Shown one piece after another: positions 37,597 through 46,888 of a stretch of DNA of 64,000 nt. Location of the stretch: assembly GCA_013415695.1 (NCBI GenBank), contig JAAEEP010000009.1, positions 32,317 through 96,316 on the forward strand. The letters run 5' to 3'. The first letter of the stretch is position 1. Each line of letters begins with the position of its first letter. This DNA is from Methanomassiliicoccales archaeon (GTDB lineage Archaea > Thermoplasmatota > Thermoplasmata > Methanomassiliicoccales > JAAEEP01). The translations under genes were made by a program, and so were the position numbers. The notes under the pieces were generated by a model that worked only from the letters and a program-made list of their open reading frames with translations, was not told the DNA's origin and made no database searches.

Positions 37597-38643
37597 TCAT
37601 TTGTTTGAGCTTTTTCTCAACATGTAGCCAGCTGCACCTGCAGCGCATGCTCCGGCCTGAGCCATGCATGAGGCGATGTCCTTGGGAGACTCCGAGGAAC
37701 CGGCTATGAAAACACCATCCACCTGTTCGTCATCAGGAAGCCCGTCCCCCCTGATCCCTACTTTCAGCATTGAGATGAGCTCTCGAGAATCAAGGGTCTG
37801 CTCCAAGCCAACCTGGAGCACGACTAGATCGGCATCAATCTCGTAGAGCTCCTTGATAAGCGTATTCTCCCCACAGACCACGAGCCTCTCGGCCCTCGGC
37901 CTCTTGGTTACCATCGACGGCTGGCCTCTGATGAACTTCACTCCTGCCTTACGGGCTTGGCGATAGGCATCCTCCCAGCCCTTGCCGTGGGTCCTGATGT
38001 CGATATACAGAATGCTGATATCCATTTCTGGATCCATGTCCTTCAGTATCAGGGCGTTCTTGATGGCCCCCATGCAGCACACAGCGCTGCAGTATGGGAG
38101 CCCTCTTCTCTCGACTCTAGAGCCCACGCACTGAATGAAAACCAGCTTCTTTACGGGAGCGCCTCCCGATCCCTTGATTCCCCTCTCGCTTGAGCGAAGA
38201 AGGGCCTCGAACTCAAGGGATGTCATGACCTCCGGATATCGCCCATATCCGAATTCGGGAATGATGGTGGGATCCATGGGTCTGAGGCCAGTAGCGAGTA
38301 TTATGCAGCCTGCTTCAAGCTCGATGTCCGGACCTCCCTCAACCGAGAGGCTTGCCCTGAACAGCCCATCATGCTCCTCCAAGGACCTCACCTCGGAGCT
38401 CAGGTGGACTTTGATGGTTTCGCTTTTCTCTATCTCAGATATCATTGGTCCGATGATATCGGAAGCAAGCCGCATGGAGGGAAATACCCTATTCACTTGG
38501 CCAAGAAGCCCGCCGAGGCTCCGATCCCTCTCGATCAGGTGGGCCCTGATCCCCAGGGAGGCAAGATCGAGCGAGGTTCTCATACCGGTCACACCTCCAC
38601 CTATGACCAGCACCTGGTTCTCCGTGCCCGTGCTCATTCGCAC
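37597..38643 (-). CDS. HdrA-like FAD-dependent oxidoreductase, short form
   Basis: The 348-residue protein has the FAD loop V-I-G-G-G-V-T-G near residues 13-20, G-G-L-L-G near 44, A-T-G-L-R-P, and the HdrA-type segment F-I-Q-C-V-G-S-R followed by Y-C-S-A-V-C-C-M-G-A-I-K. It lacks the ferredoxin-like 4Fe-4S domains and N-terminal cysteine cluster of full HdrA, which carries electron bifurcation in heterodisulfide reductase. It could be a stripped electron-transfer relative. The start may be the methionine at 38637. No hdrB, hdrC or mvh genes are near, so its partner is unknown. Confidence 0.85.
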   Translation of the reverse strand: MRMSTGTENQVLVIGGGVTGMRTSLDLASLGIRAHLIERDRSLGGLLGQVNRVFPSMRLASDIIGPMISEIEKSETIKVHLSSEVRSLEEHDGLFRASLSVEGGPDIELEAGCIILATGLRPMDPTIIPEFGYGRYPEVMTSLEFEALLRSSERGIKGSGGAPVKKLVFIQCVGSRVERRGLPYCSAVCCMGAIKNALILKDMDPEMDISILYIDIRTHGKGWEDAYRQARKAGVKFIRGQPSMVTKRPRAERLVVCGENTLIKELYEIDADLVVLQVGLEQTLDSRELISMLKVGIRGDGLPDDEQVDGVFIAGSSESPKDIASCMAQAGACAAGAAGYMLRKSSNK

Positions 38644-38728
38644 TCGTATCGGGTTAGCGATATTATAAGCTTATACAGCAGGCCACCTGGAGCCAGCGCG
38701 AATCTCTTGATTCGAAGGCGTTGACAAC

Positions 38729-38738
38729 TTAATTATAC
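38729..38738 (+). promoter_or_regulatory. TATA box for the suf operon
   Basis: TTAATTATAC before sufC predicts transcription starting near 38758-38762. That would exclude an upstream ATG at 38748 and supports the ATG at 38775. Confidence 0.45.
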
Positions 38739-38774
38739 CAAAATCGCATGTTGAGGCTAGAGCGAGTGGATAGC

Positions 38775-39515
38775 ATGCTGGAGATAAAGGACCTTACAGT
38801 AGAGGTCGCTGGAAAGACCGTTCTCCGAGATGTCAACCTGAACGTGATGTCTGGATACACCGCCGTCCTTTTCGGCCCTAACGGTTCCGGCAAATCGACC
38901 CTTCTAGCATCGATCATGGGATTCTCAGACTACAATATCACCAAAGGGAAGATCGTGTTCAAAGGGCAGGACATAACCCACATGCCCCTTCATGAGAGGG
39001 CGAGACTGGGCATCGGGATGATGATGCAGCGCCCCCCAAACATAGTGGGGGTGCAGCTGGGGCGGCTCGTGGACGCCACGGGCAGGGGCAAGGTCAATTC
39101 CGAAGAGCTGGCAGAACCGTTGGACATGGTCCGCTTCCTGGAGCGCGACGTGAATGTTGGATTCTCCGGAGGAGAGTTGAAAAGATCCGAATTGCTCCAG
39201 CTCAAAGCCCAGGATCCCTGCCTTCTGCTGCTCGACGAGCCAGAATCCGGAGTGGATCTAGAGAGCATAAAGCGGGTCGGCCAGACTGTTCGGGATATAC
39301 TCGACAGGGACAGCTGCCCAGTCGAGAAGGGCAATGGCAAATCGGCCCTAGTCATCACACATACGGGTGAGATATTGAACTACCTTGACGCGGACCGGGC
39401 CTTCGTCATGTGCAACGGGACCATCGTTTGCTCAGGAAGCCCGAGGGAACTTCTGAGCGAGATCTCCAGAAGGGGCTACGAGGAGTGTATCAAATGCAGG
39501 CGTCGGAGAAGTTGA
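38775..39515 (+). CDS. sufC: Fe-S assembly ATPase SufC
   Basis: The 246-residue ABC-type ATPase has F-G-P-N-G-S-G-K-S-T (Walker A), the signature F-S-G-G-E-L-K-R-S-E-L-L-Q, and L-L-L-L-D-E-P-E-S-G-V-D, the form typical of SufC rather than transport ATPases. With SufB it forms the scaffold complex building 4Fe-4S clusters in the cytoplasm. I use the ATG at 38775 because the predicted transcript starts downstream of the ATG at 38748. It overlaps sufB by 22 bases. Confidence 0.94.
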   Translation: MLEIKDLTVEVAGKTVLRDVNLNVMSGYTAVLFGPNGSGKSTLLASIMGFSDYNITKGKIVFKGQDITHMPLHERARLGIGMMMQRPPNIVGVQLGRLVDATGRGKVNSEELAEPLDMVRFLERDVNVGFSGGELKRSELLQLKAQDPCLLLLDEPESGVDLESIKRVGQTVRDILDRDSCPVEKGNGKSALVITHTGEILNYLDADRAFVMCNGTIVCSGSPRELLSEISRRGYEECIKCRRRRS

Positions 39516-40717
39516 GGAAGAAGGCCGAGGCGGCCCTCGGTAAGCGGGCCTTATTCGGCGAGGATATCGACCTGGACGAGTACGAGGACGCCCCTAGGGA
39601 CCGCGCTCCAGCCGATAGCCTTGAAGAGCTGGAGGAGGATATCCAGGAGACCATGCTCAACGCTGGCGTCATCCCTTCGGCAAAGGGCAGGTCTGGCAGC
39701 TTCCTCATGATGGACAACAGCATGGTGCACACCTCCATGATCGGACCTGGTGTCGAGCTGATGTCCCTATCCGCCGCGATGGAGAAGTATCCCTGGGTCA
39801 ATGAATACGCTTGGAACCTGGTCCCTGTTGACGCGGACAAGTACACCGCCAAATCGTTTCTCGAGCAGGCGGACGGCTACTTCATCAGGGCGCTGGCCGG
39901 GCAGAGCGTGAAGTTGCCCGTACAGACATGCCTGATGATGAACAAGCACAACGTTTCCCAGTACGTCCACAACATTATCATCGTGGAGGAGGGCGCCTCG
40001 CTCGAGGTCGTCACGGGCTGCACCACCGCGAGGGGGATAGAGAAGGCGATACATCTTGGCATATCGGAGATATACATCAAGGAAGGTGGTTCGCTCTCAT
40101 TCAGCATGATCCATAACTGGGCGGAGCAGGTTGGGGTGCGTCCAAGAACTGTCATATCAGTGGGAAAGAACGCCACCTTCGTGAATAACTACGTGGTCCT
40201 GAGACCGGTCAGGAGCGTGCAGTCGTTTCCGACGGCGCGTCTGGAGGGAGAGGGGGCGGTGGCAAAGTTCAACTCGATAGCGATCGCCCATCCCGGCTCA
40301 ACGCTCGACCTGGGATCCAGAGCGATACTGTCAGCTCCGAGGACGGGAGCGGAGATCATCTCCCGGGCGATAACTACCGGTGGAACCGTCTACGCCAGGG
40401 GTCACCTGGTGGGCGAAGCGCCCCAGATCAAGGCCCATCTGGAGTGCAAGGGCCTCATTCTGAAGGAAGAGGGCGTGCAGATCGCCATCCCCGAACTGGA
40501 GGCGCGCGTCCCTGATGTGGAGATGACCCACGAGGCAGCGGTGGGCAAGATAGCCAAGGACCAGGTAGAGTATCTGATGGCCAGAGGTCTGGACGAGGAG
40601 CAGGCGGTGGGGATGATCGTCCGCGGTTTCCTCGAGGGAGGCATCAAGGGTCTGCCCCAGAACCTTAAGGACGAGATAGACAAGGCGGTCTCCCAGACCG
40701 ATATTGGCGGGATGTGA
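39494..40717 (+). CDS. sufB: Fe-S cluster scaffold protein SufB/SufD
   Basis: From the ATG at 39494, with AGGAG eight bases upstream inside sufC, the protein has 407 residues. It shows the beta-helix core typical of SufB/D: V-E-E-G-A-S-L-E-V-V-T-G-C, E-I-Y-I-K-E-G-G-S-L-S-F, the R-G-H-L-V-G-E-A segment, and the C-terminal A-R-G-L-D-E-E-Q-A. As in many archaea it is a single SufB/D paired only with SufC, without SufS, SufE or SufU nearby. It carries the nascent cluster and passes it to apoproteins. Confidence 0.94.
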   Translation: MQASEKLRKKAEAALGKRALFGEDIDLDEYEDAPRDRAPADSLEELEEDIQETMLNAGVIPSAKGRSGSFLMMDNSMVHTSMIGPGVELMSLSAAMEKYPWVNEYAWNLVPVDADKYTAKSFLEQADGYFIRALAGQSVKLPVQTCLMMNKHNVSQYVHNIIIVEEGASLEVVTGCTTARGIEKAIHLGISEIYIKEGGSLSFSMIHNWAEQVGVRPRTVISVGKNATFVNNYVVLRPVRSVQSFPTARLEGEGAVAKFNSIAIAHPGSTLDLGSRAILSAPRTGAEIISRAITTGGTVYARGHLVGEAPQIKAHLECKGLILKEEGVQIAIPELEARVPDVEMTHEAAVGKIAKDQVEYLMARGLDEEQAVGMIVRGFLEGGIKGLPQNLKDEIDKAVSQTDIGGM

Positions 40718-40782
40718 GCCTTTCAATCATTCTCGGGATGAGATTGGATAGTTGGAAATAGGGTAGATGCAAATTCCATCCC

Positions 40783-41376
40783 ATGGAAGGGGATGATCAC
40801 CCTCACTTCGAGCCTCACGAGACCCTGGATCTCCCCAGGCAGGTCATCCGAGTGCACGATTTCTACGACGGCGACGGGTGGATCCTGGACATCGGTGGTG
40901 GCGGGGAGGGCATCATCGGCCTGATAATGGGGAGGCAGGTGGTCTCCATAGACCTGATCAGAAGGGAACTGGCGGAGACCTCCAACGATTCCTTGAAGGT
41001 CGTCATGGACGCCACGGTCCTGGGCTTCCCGGATTCGACCTTCGATGCCGTAACGGCCTTCTTCTCCCTCATGTACATGATGGATGATACCTTGGAGGCG
41101 GCCTTGAAGGAGGCATCGAGGGTACTGAAGCCAGGGGGTGAGTTCTTAATTTGGGAACCCATCGTTCGCCCACCAGGCTCGTCAGAGAAAAAGGTATTCA
41201 TCTCATGGCTGGATGTCGAGCTTCCCGATGGCAGTCTGGTGGAGACGGGGTACGGCCACTATCTCCGTCGACTGGAGCCAGATAGGATCATCCCTCAGGC
41301 CGAGAGATCGGGGTTGAGGCTGATTGATAGCAGGATCGAGGGCTCTACCTTCTTCCTACGAATGACGAAGACCTGA
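40783..41376 (+). CDS. Class I SAM-dependent methyltransferase
   Basis: The 197-residue protein has I-L-D-I-G-G-G-G-E-G-I-I (motif I) near residue 32, V-S-I-D-L-I-R-R-E-L at strand two, and F-D-A-V-T-A-F-F-S-L-M-Y-M. It is a UbiE-like Rossmann methyltransferase of unknown substrate. It follows sufB by 65 bases, so co-transcription is possible but not demanded. No clear ribosome site is close to the ATG. Confidence 0.82.
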   Translation: MEGDDHPHFEPHETLDLPRQVIRVHDFYDGDGWILDIGGGGEGIIGLIMGRQVVSIDLIRRELAETSNDSLKVVMDATVLGFPDSTFDAVTAFFSLMYMMDDTLEAALKEASRVLKPGGEFLIWEPIVRPPGSSEKKVFISWLDVELPDGSLVETGYGHYLRRLEPDRIIPQAERSGLRLIDSRIEGSTFFLRMTKT

Positions 41377-41387
41377 GCTGTGGACGG

Positions 41388-41846
41388 TCACCCGAATATT
41401 TGTATGCCAGCGAGGGTGAGCCCCATCATTATCGTTCCAGATATCAGTACCCCAGCAACCACGGCCAGCCATCCCTTCTTGAAGTCCAGGTCGAACAGCC
41501 AGACGAGGAGGGTCCCGGTCCACGCGCCGGTGATGGGGAGCGGTATCGCAACGAAGACCACAACTCCAAACAGTCCGTACTTCTCGATCACCCCCCGCCG
41601 TTTCTCCCTGATGCCCTCGATGAATCTCCTTAGCCAGTCCCAACGGGTGGAGAAGAATGCATATGTGTACCTCAGACCGAAGGTGACGGGCAGGTAGACC
41701 AGGGCGTTGAAGGTGACGGCCACGATGAAAACAGCCAGAGGATCGAGTCCCATTGCCACACCCACGGGTATTGCCCCCCTAAGTTCGCTGATGGGGGACA
41801 TGGAGAGTATGATGACTGTGAGCCACTCCACCCAGTTCGATATCAT
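41388..41846 (-). CDS. Small membrane exporter-like protein (COG2426 family)
   Basis: From the ATG at 41846 the protein has 152 residues. It has four or five hydrophobic segments, the early S-P-I-S-E-L-R-G-A-I-P-V-G, and P-L-P-I-T-G-A-W-T-G-T. I associate this with the small multidrug export family (COG2426). Members are of uncertain function despite the name. A TTG at 41876 would add ten residues; GGTGGAAGTG before the ATG supports the shorter form. A TATA-like ATATAAAAC on the minus strand near 41907-41915 could drive it. Confidence 0.82.
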   Translation of the reverse strand: MISNWVEWLTVIILSMSPISELRGAIPVGVAMGLDPLAVFIVAVTFNALVYLPVTFGLRYTYAFFSTRWDWLRRFIEGIREKRRGVIEKYGLFGVVVFVAIPLPITGAWTGTLLVWLFDLDFKKGWLAVVAGVLISGTIMMGLTLAGIQIFG

Positions 41847-41993
41847 CTTCACTTCCACCTGCGCCGGGCCTTCCAAGGGCGAACCACATGCTCATACTAA
41901 TCGTTTTATATCCGATTTCCAGGCCTGACTCTGCTGAGGAAAATCATATAATGGGCGACTTCCAATTTTACTATCAAGGGGAGGAAGCTGACA

Positions 41994-42770
41994 ATGTGTG
42001 CGAGAGCGTACGCTGGCTCCAGGATGCTCAGCGTGTGGTCAGGCTTGACCGCACCATCCAAGGAGCGGACGCTGGAGCTCCTGGAGCACCTCGAATGGGA
42101 GGAGCTCCAACTTCGTCTTCCTAGAGACTGGAACGATGCGCTTGAAGCTCTCAGAGAGGGTTTCGACCTGGATTCCGTGGTGGATGAGATGAGTGATCTT
42201 GGGGTGGTGAGGCTTCCCGAGGACGCCCAGGTGGTAAGAAGCTGGAGGCCGTTCCTGGAGGGGATCTGGGATGTGCTTGGCGAGAGGGAGGTCCACTGTT
42301 TCCGGGACCCGCTGTCATTCTCCCATCAGCGGCAGATAGCCATGGATCTCGCGTCCGAATCGATAAAGGCGAGGCTTGGTCATCTGAACATCGTGGCGTG
42401 GAAGGAACTGCTCAGGGAGGACATTCACCTCTCGATATCCGATTCTGTTCAAGAGGCTAGGGTTATCGCCAAGAGTGCTGGTGATGAGATGGCCTGCGTC
42501 GACATCAGCGCGGAGACCGAGCAGATCCTTGAAAGGGAAGGGTTTGAGGTCCGCCGTGTGATCATCGAGGGGGATGAGCTGCCTCTTTCCAAGCTCAAGC
42601 GCGAGATGCTCTCCCTGGAGTCCAGGGGGGAAGAGGTTCCCGACTCGCTGGTCGAGGAGGGGGTGAGGGATCATCTTGACTTCTTGAATGTGCTCCTCTC
42701 GGCAAGAACATTCGACGAGGCTTGCCTGATTTGGTGCTCCGATGGTCATCGGGAAAAGAAAGGTTCATGA
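41994..42770 (+). CDS. Uncharacterised protein, possibly archaeal-conserved
   Basis: The 258-residue protein starts at an ATG nine bases after AGGGGAGG. It is acidic and helix-rich: E-R-T-L-E-L-L-E-H-L-E-W-E-E-L near the start, then D-E-M-S-D-L-G-V-V-R-L-P-E-D-A-Q, and V-I-I-E-G-D-E-L-P-L-S-K-L-K. No catalytic signature, membrane segment or cysteine cluster is visible and I do not recognise it. It precedes the thermosome gene on the same strand by about 100 bases; a TATA box in between suggests separate transcription. Confidence 0.7.
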   Translation: MCARAYAGSRMLSVWSGLTAPSKERTLELLEHLEWEELQLRLPRDWNDALEALREGFDLDSVVDEMSDLGVVRLPEDAQVVRSWRPFLEGIWDVLGEREVHCFRDPLSFSHQRQIAMDLASESIKARLGHLNIVAWKELLREDIHLSISDSVQEARVIAKSAGDEMACVDISAETEQILEREGFEVRRVIIEGDELPLSKLKREMLSLESRGEEVPDSLVEEGVRDHLDFLNVLLSARTFDEACLIWCSDGHREKKGS

Positions 42771-42787
42771 AATAGGCCAGGTCCAGA

Positions 42788-42798
42788 CTTTTTTAAGA
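42788..42798 (+). promoter_or_regulatory. TATA-like element before the thermosome gene
   Basis: CTTTTTTAAGA lies about 85 bases before the TTG start. It predicts a leader of about 55 bases with GGAGGGT as ribosome site. GATATA at 42805 is an alternative. Confidence 0.4.
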
Positions 42799-42874
42799 CA
42801 ATTTGATATAGAAGAACTAGCATACACATTCTGCATTCTCATTGGATGAAGATCAAAATTTGGAGGGTAATCAC

Positions 42875-44524
42875 TTGGGTGGTACACCGATAATTATACT
42901 GAGAGAGGGCACCGAGAGAACAAAGGGAAAGGGTGCTCAGGAAGGGAATATCAACGCTGCTATGCAGATCGCGAACATGGTCAAGAGTTCATTGGGTCCA
43001 CGCGGAATGGACAAGATGCTCGTGGACTCGGTGGGTGACGTGGTGATCACCAACGATGGGGTCACCATACTGAAGAAGATGGATGTGAATCACCCAGCGG
43101 CCAAGATGCTGATCGAGGTTGCCAAGGTCCAGGACGAGGAGTGCGGCGACGGGACCACCACCTCAGTTGTACTGGCTGGCGAGCTGCTCAAGAGATCATT
43201 GGACATGGTCGAGGCAAATGTCCATCCCACTATCATCACTTCGGGATACAGGATGGCCGCCCAGCATGCTCTTAAGAAGCTCGAGAAGCTGGGAATAGAT
43301 ATCACCCCCGATGACGAGGAGATGCTCAAGGAGATAGCGCACACATCCATGATCAGCAAGATCGTCTCCTCATCGAGGACGCATCTCGCCGATCTGGGCG
43401 TAAAGGCGGTAAAGGCGGTCGCGGAGGAGTCGAACGGCGGTTACAAGATCGACCTCGACAACGTACAGGTGATCAAGAAGTCCGGAGCCTCAATGGAAGA
43501 ATCCGAGCTTATTACGGGTGTGATCATCGATCGTGGGCCGGTCCATCCCTCCATGCCCAAGAAGTTGGAGAAGGCCAAGATAGCGCTCATCTCCTGCGCT
43601 CTGGAGATCAAGAAGACCGAGGTCGATGCCAAGATCACCATCCGGGATCCGAGCCAGCTTTCTGCGTTCATGATGGAAGAGGAACGCATGCTGCGGGAGA
43701 TGGTCGAGAAGGTCAAGAAATCCGGAGCGAACGCTGTCATATGCCAGAAGGGAATCGATGAGCTTGCCCAGCATTTCCTGACAAAGGCTGGCATTTACGC
43801 CATCCGAAGGATCAAGAAGTCCGACATGAAGAAGCTGGCCAAGGCAACGGGAGCCCAGATAGTCAACTCTCTTGACGAGCTTGGTAAGTCGGATCTCGGG
43901 TACGCTGGCCTCGTAGAGGTAAGGAAGATAGCGGACGACGAGATGACATTCATAACCGACTGCAAGAACCCCTTGGCCGTATCCATTCTGCTCAGGGGCG
44001 GAACGAGCCACGTTCTCGACGAGGTAGAGCGCTCCCTCGAGGACGCGTTGAACGTCATATCAGTCGCTGTAGAGGATGGCAAGATGGTCTCCGGCGGAGG
44101 ATCGACTTTCATGGAGTTGTCCATGGACCTTCGTCCCTACGCCTCTTCCGTGGGCGGAAGGGAGCAGATCGCCATCGACGCCTTCGCCTCCGCACTGGAA
44201 ATCATACCCACCGTTCTCGCCCAGAACGCCGGTCTGGATCCCATTGACATCCTTATCGATATGCGCAAGGCACACAAGGACGGGAAGAAGTATTACGGCG
44301 TGAACGTGTTCAAGGGCGGGGTCGTTGACATGCTCAAGGACAAGGTCGTGGAGCCTCTGAGGGTGCCGAAACAGGCCATCAACTCTGCTACTGAAGCGGC
44401 TGTGATGATCCTGAGGATCGACGATGTCATCGCTTCCAGAGGTGCACCACCATCTATGGGACCTGCGCCGGGCAAGTACGACATCAAGGGAGAGGGGTCG
44501 GAGTTCGACAAGGAGTGGGCTTGA
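42875..44524 (+). CDS. Thermosome subunit (group II chaperonin)
   Basis: From the TTG at 42875 the protein has 549 residues, starting [15 protein letters not shown] as in other archaeal thermosomes; GGAGGGT precedes the TTG by about seven bases, whereas a TTG at 42842 would add 11 unusual residues. It has N-D-G-V-T-I-L, the ATP-binding G-D-G-T-T-T-S-V, and [11 protein letters not shown]. It assembles into double-ring folding chambers in the cytoplasm. The C terminus ends D-K-E-W-A, without the glycine-methionine tail seen in many relatives. Confidence 0.96.
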   Translation: MGGTPIIILREGTERTKGKGAQEGNINAAMQIANMVKSSLGPRGMDKMLVDSVGDVVITNDGVTILKKMDVNHPAAKMLIEVAKVQDEECGDGTTTSVVLAGELLKRSLDMVEANVHPTIITSGYRMAAQHALKKLEKLGIDITPDDEEMLKEIAHTSMISKIVSSSRTHLADLGVKAVKAVAEESNGGYKIDLDNVQVIKKSGASMEESELITGVIIDRGPVHPSMPKKLEKAKIALISCALEIKKTEVDAKITIRDPSQLSAFMMEEERMLREMVEKVKKSGANAVICQKGIDELAQHFLTKAGIYAIRRIKKSDMKKLAKATGAQIVNSLDELGKSDLGYAGLVEVRKIADDEMTFITDCKNPLAVSILLRGGTSHVLDEVERSLEDALNVISVAVEDGKMVSGGGSTFMELSMDLRPYASSVGGREQIAIDAFASALEIIPTVLAQNAGLDPIDILIDMRKAHKDGKKYYGVNVFKGGVVDMLKDKVVEPLRVPKQAINSATEAAVMILRIDDVIASRGAPPSMGPAPGKYDIKGEGSEFDKEWA

Positions 44525-44621
44525 ACCGACACTAAACACCTTACCCTCAATTTTCTATTTTAATCAGTTCGTATAAGCGAAAGCGATATGTATCCTAGAA
44601 TCACCATTGATATGTGATAAC

Positions 44622-44909
44622 ATGGGTACATACATAGTGCTTTCCAGGTTAACCGACGAGGGCAGGAAGACTCTCAAGCATAAGCCTGAGAGGTTGAAAG
44701 AGGTCAATGAGGAGATCGCTGGCATGGGAGCCAAAGTAGTAGAGCAGTACGCCCTTCTGGGGGAGTACGATTTCCTTAACATATTGGAGGCTCCCGACTC
44801 AAAGGTGATCGCCAAGATAATGGTGGAGCTGGGTTCGAGAGGCACCTTGGAAACCTCAACCTACACCGCCATGCCCATCGACGAGTTCCTGGCGACATTG
44901 AGGAAGTAA
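44622..44909 (+). CDS. GYD-domain protein
   Basis: The 95-residue protein has T-Y-I-V-L-S-R-L-T-D-E-G-R-K-T-L at the start and L-G-E-Y-D-F-L-N-I-L-E-A-P-D in the middle, typical of the GYD family, a ferredoxin-like alpha/beta fold of unknown role. The ATG at 44622 is preceded by GTGATA; a TTG at 44607 would add five residues. It lies just after the thermosome, beyond an AT-rich gap. Confidence 0.85.
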   Translation: MGTYIVLSRLTDEGRKTLKHKPERLKEVNEEIAGMGAKVVEQYALLGEYDFLNILEAPDSKVIAKIMVELGSRGTLETSTYTAMPIDEFLATLRK

Positions 44910-44954
44910 TTCAATCGATTTAGAACGATTGGAGATAATGGGAGAGTGATAACT

Positions 44955-46091
44955 CTACACTTTATTTGAGACGAGTCGCTTAAAAAGGTCTTCCATTTTC
45001 AACGCGTTTTCATTCCAATCCTCTTTCTCGCCCACAATACTAATATTCTGATTATTGAATCGTTCCCTCATATCCTGATTTGAAATGCTCAAGAGGATTG
45101 CATCTGATATCTCCTCTGGTTTCTCGGGAGTTACAAAAATGGCATTCCTACCATCCTCGAGATACTGAGAGTAAAAAGGAAGAGGGCTTACTATTGGTAC
45201 TGAACCACAAGCCATGCCCTCGAGAATGGTGAGACCGAATTGATCCGATTGAGGTATCGATATGAAGGCATCAGCTGCATTGTTGAGAACCGCCATTTCA
45301 TGCGGGCTTACTTCTCTACGTATCAATCTAACATTATCTTGGACTTCATTTTCTCGGATCAATGATTCGATCTGCTGCATATACTCGGGTTCACCCGAAC
45401 CCTTCAGTAATATGAAAACAACGTCATCCCGGGATTTCAAGACTAGAGGGATGGCCTCAACGATGTTTTCAATATTGTATAAGGGATGGGCACTCCTACT
45501 ACTGAGAATGATATGTGAATCGGGATCAATATCAAGCTCTGAAAAGAGTCTCTTTACCTCACTCTCGTAACCCTTGTGGAAGATCGAAAGGTCAACCCCC
45601 CAAGGAACTATTTCGATTTTCTCCTTTTGAACCATGAGGTTTTGGATTAGATGTTTCTGGAGATCATGGGTAGCTATTGTGATCCTATCGGCATTGGATA
45701 ATGCCCTTCTCACTGATAATCGAATAAGATATGAACGATTGATGTCTTGAAGGACATCACTTCCCCACACTGTTGCGACATATGGATGAAATCCGACGGC
45801 TGAGGCGAGGACGCCATAAATAGATACGTAATGGGCGTTGACTATATCTGGGTCAATTTCTCCTATGATTTTTCTTACCTGAGAAGATAAATGCCTATAG
45901 TTCAGAAACTCAGAAATGATCCCGGGTCGCTCTGTGAATTTCTTAATGACATGAAGCTCAACCCCTTCAATAGAATCTCCATTGAACCCCCCCTTGGATA
46001 CGATATGAACTTCGTGCCCCCTTTTCTGGAAGAATATCGCCCATCTTTTTGTATGAATGCTCCAGGCGTTGGAAAGTAAACAGATCCTCAA
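44955..46091 (-). CDS. Glycosyltransferase family 4 protein
   Basis: The 378-residue protein has the GT-B fold of family 4: R-I-C-L-L-S-N-A-W-S-I-H-T-K-R-W at the start, P-H-S or similar linker region near 100 (N-A-H-Y-V-S), S-S-R-S-A-H-P-L-Y near 195-203, and the nucleotide-sugar site F-G-L-T-I-L-E-G-M-A-C-G near 297. It transfers a sugar from a nucleotide donor to lipid- or protein-linked glycan at the membrane. The DNA is more AT-rich than the regions around it. A broken family 4 relative lies about 400 bases to the right. Confidence 0.92.
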   Translation of the reverse strand: MRICLLSNAWSIHTKRWAIFFQKRGHEVHIVSKGGFNGDSIEGVELHVIKKFTERPGIISEFLNYRHLSSQVRKIIGEIDPDIVNAHYVSIYGVLASAVGFHPYVATVWGSDVLQDINRSYLIRLSVRRALSNADRITIATHDLQKHLIQNLMVQKEKIEIVPWGVDLSIFHKGYESEVKRLFSELDIDPDSHIILSSRSAHPLYNIENIVEAIPLVLKSRDDVVFILLKGSGEPEYMQQIESLIRENEVQDNVRLIRREVSPHEMAVLNNAADAFISIPQSDQFGLTILEGMACGSVPIVSPLPFYSQYLEDGRNAIFVTPEKPEEISDAILLSISNQDMRERFNNQNISIVGEKEDWNENALKMEDLFKRLVSNKV

Positions 46092-46519
46092 ACATGATCA
46101 CCTACGGGTTCTTTGATTGTTAAGGCGTTTCAACCTATTTGATTATCGGACACCATGCCGGGTCTTTCAGCTGAGTGGTAGATTCCCGCTCCAAATTACA
46201 GAAGCTCATGATATATGCTTAACCCTCGCCTACCTCAGTCGGGACTTTGAGAATGACTCTTGTATGCTACACCTTATTTAATTTCAATGGAAGCGCAGGA
46301 TGGGATTCCATTTCAATCAGATACCTAGTATCCATAGAAACTCGCTCTGACTATTGGCACGAAGGTAACCAGAGACCTGCAGCCAATGAGAGAATTTTGA
46401 ATTTCATATAAAACCATTCTCAGTTGGAACCGCATCCGTCGACCTAGGGGGGTTTTTTCATCTCGAAATTCGGGAATCGTCTACCTCAAGGTTATTCATG
46501 TAATAAGGTAACTGGAGGC
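46092..46519. other. AT-rich stretch with no recognisable gene
   Basis: I see no open frame with a convincing start here and no tRNA-like fold. It separates the glycosyltransferase gene from the wreck of a related gene; it may carry further decayed sequence of that copy. Confidence 0.4.
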
Positions 46520-46785
46520 CGGACATTTGCATACCGGATTTTCATTCCCTTGGATAGGACCTCAACAACTGGCATCATAATAGGCCATGGGATGCCAAGA
46601 AAACGATTGTGACCATGTGTAAGTGGAACCTTGAAGAGATAATCCAAGACGGGACAAATAGCTATCTTTCTGATGATGAAGATGAAATGCACAGATCCAT
46701 CGTCTCGATGGATATTAACAGGCTGAGAGAATGGGCGAAGCTAGCAATAAGATCGCTAATAGGCTTGATTGAAAAGGCATGCTGA
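46520..46785 (+). pseudogene. Decayed glycosyltransferase family 4 C-terminal fragment
   Basis: Read across three frames, the sequence follows the family 4 C-terminal pattern. One frame gives I-F-I-P-L-D-R-T-S-T-T-G (about 46533-46575), another A-M-G-C-Q (about 46584-46598), and a third K-T-I-V-T-M-C-K-W-N-L-E-E-I-I-Q-D-G-T-N-S-Y-L-S-D-D-E-D-E (about 46600-46690), continuing to a stop at 46785. In intact enzymes these are the segment before E-A-M-A-C-G and the E-x-I-x-D-G-x-N-G-Y-L strand. At least two frameshifts and stops separate the pieces. The last piece could be read as a 56-residue frame from 46615, but it is more likely debris. Confidence 0.55.
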
Positions 46786-46888
46786 AAGGACAGAGAAGCT
46801 CCACTCGGATGTTCAAAAAGCAAAGTATAAACTGGATTATGAATCTCCTATGAAGGGGGAAGATCCAAATCGGATCCGAAGCAGGGTG

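Noticed and set aside
41952..42124. Alternative start ATG at 41952 in another frame before the gene at 41994
   Set aside because: That frame stops after about 57 codons, has no ribosome site, and its start abuts a TATA-like stretch.
46615..46785. 56-residue independent small gene
   Set aside because: Its sequence matches the C-terminal part of family 4 glycosyltransferases, with matching upstream parts in other frames, so it is better read as pseudogene debris.
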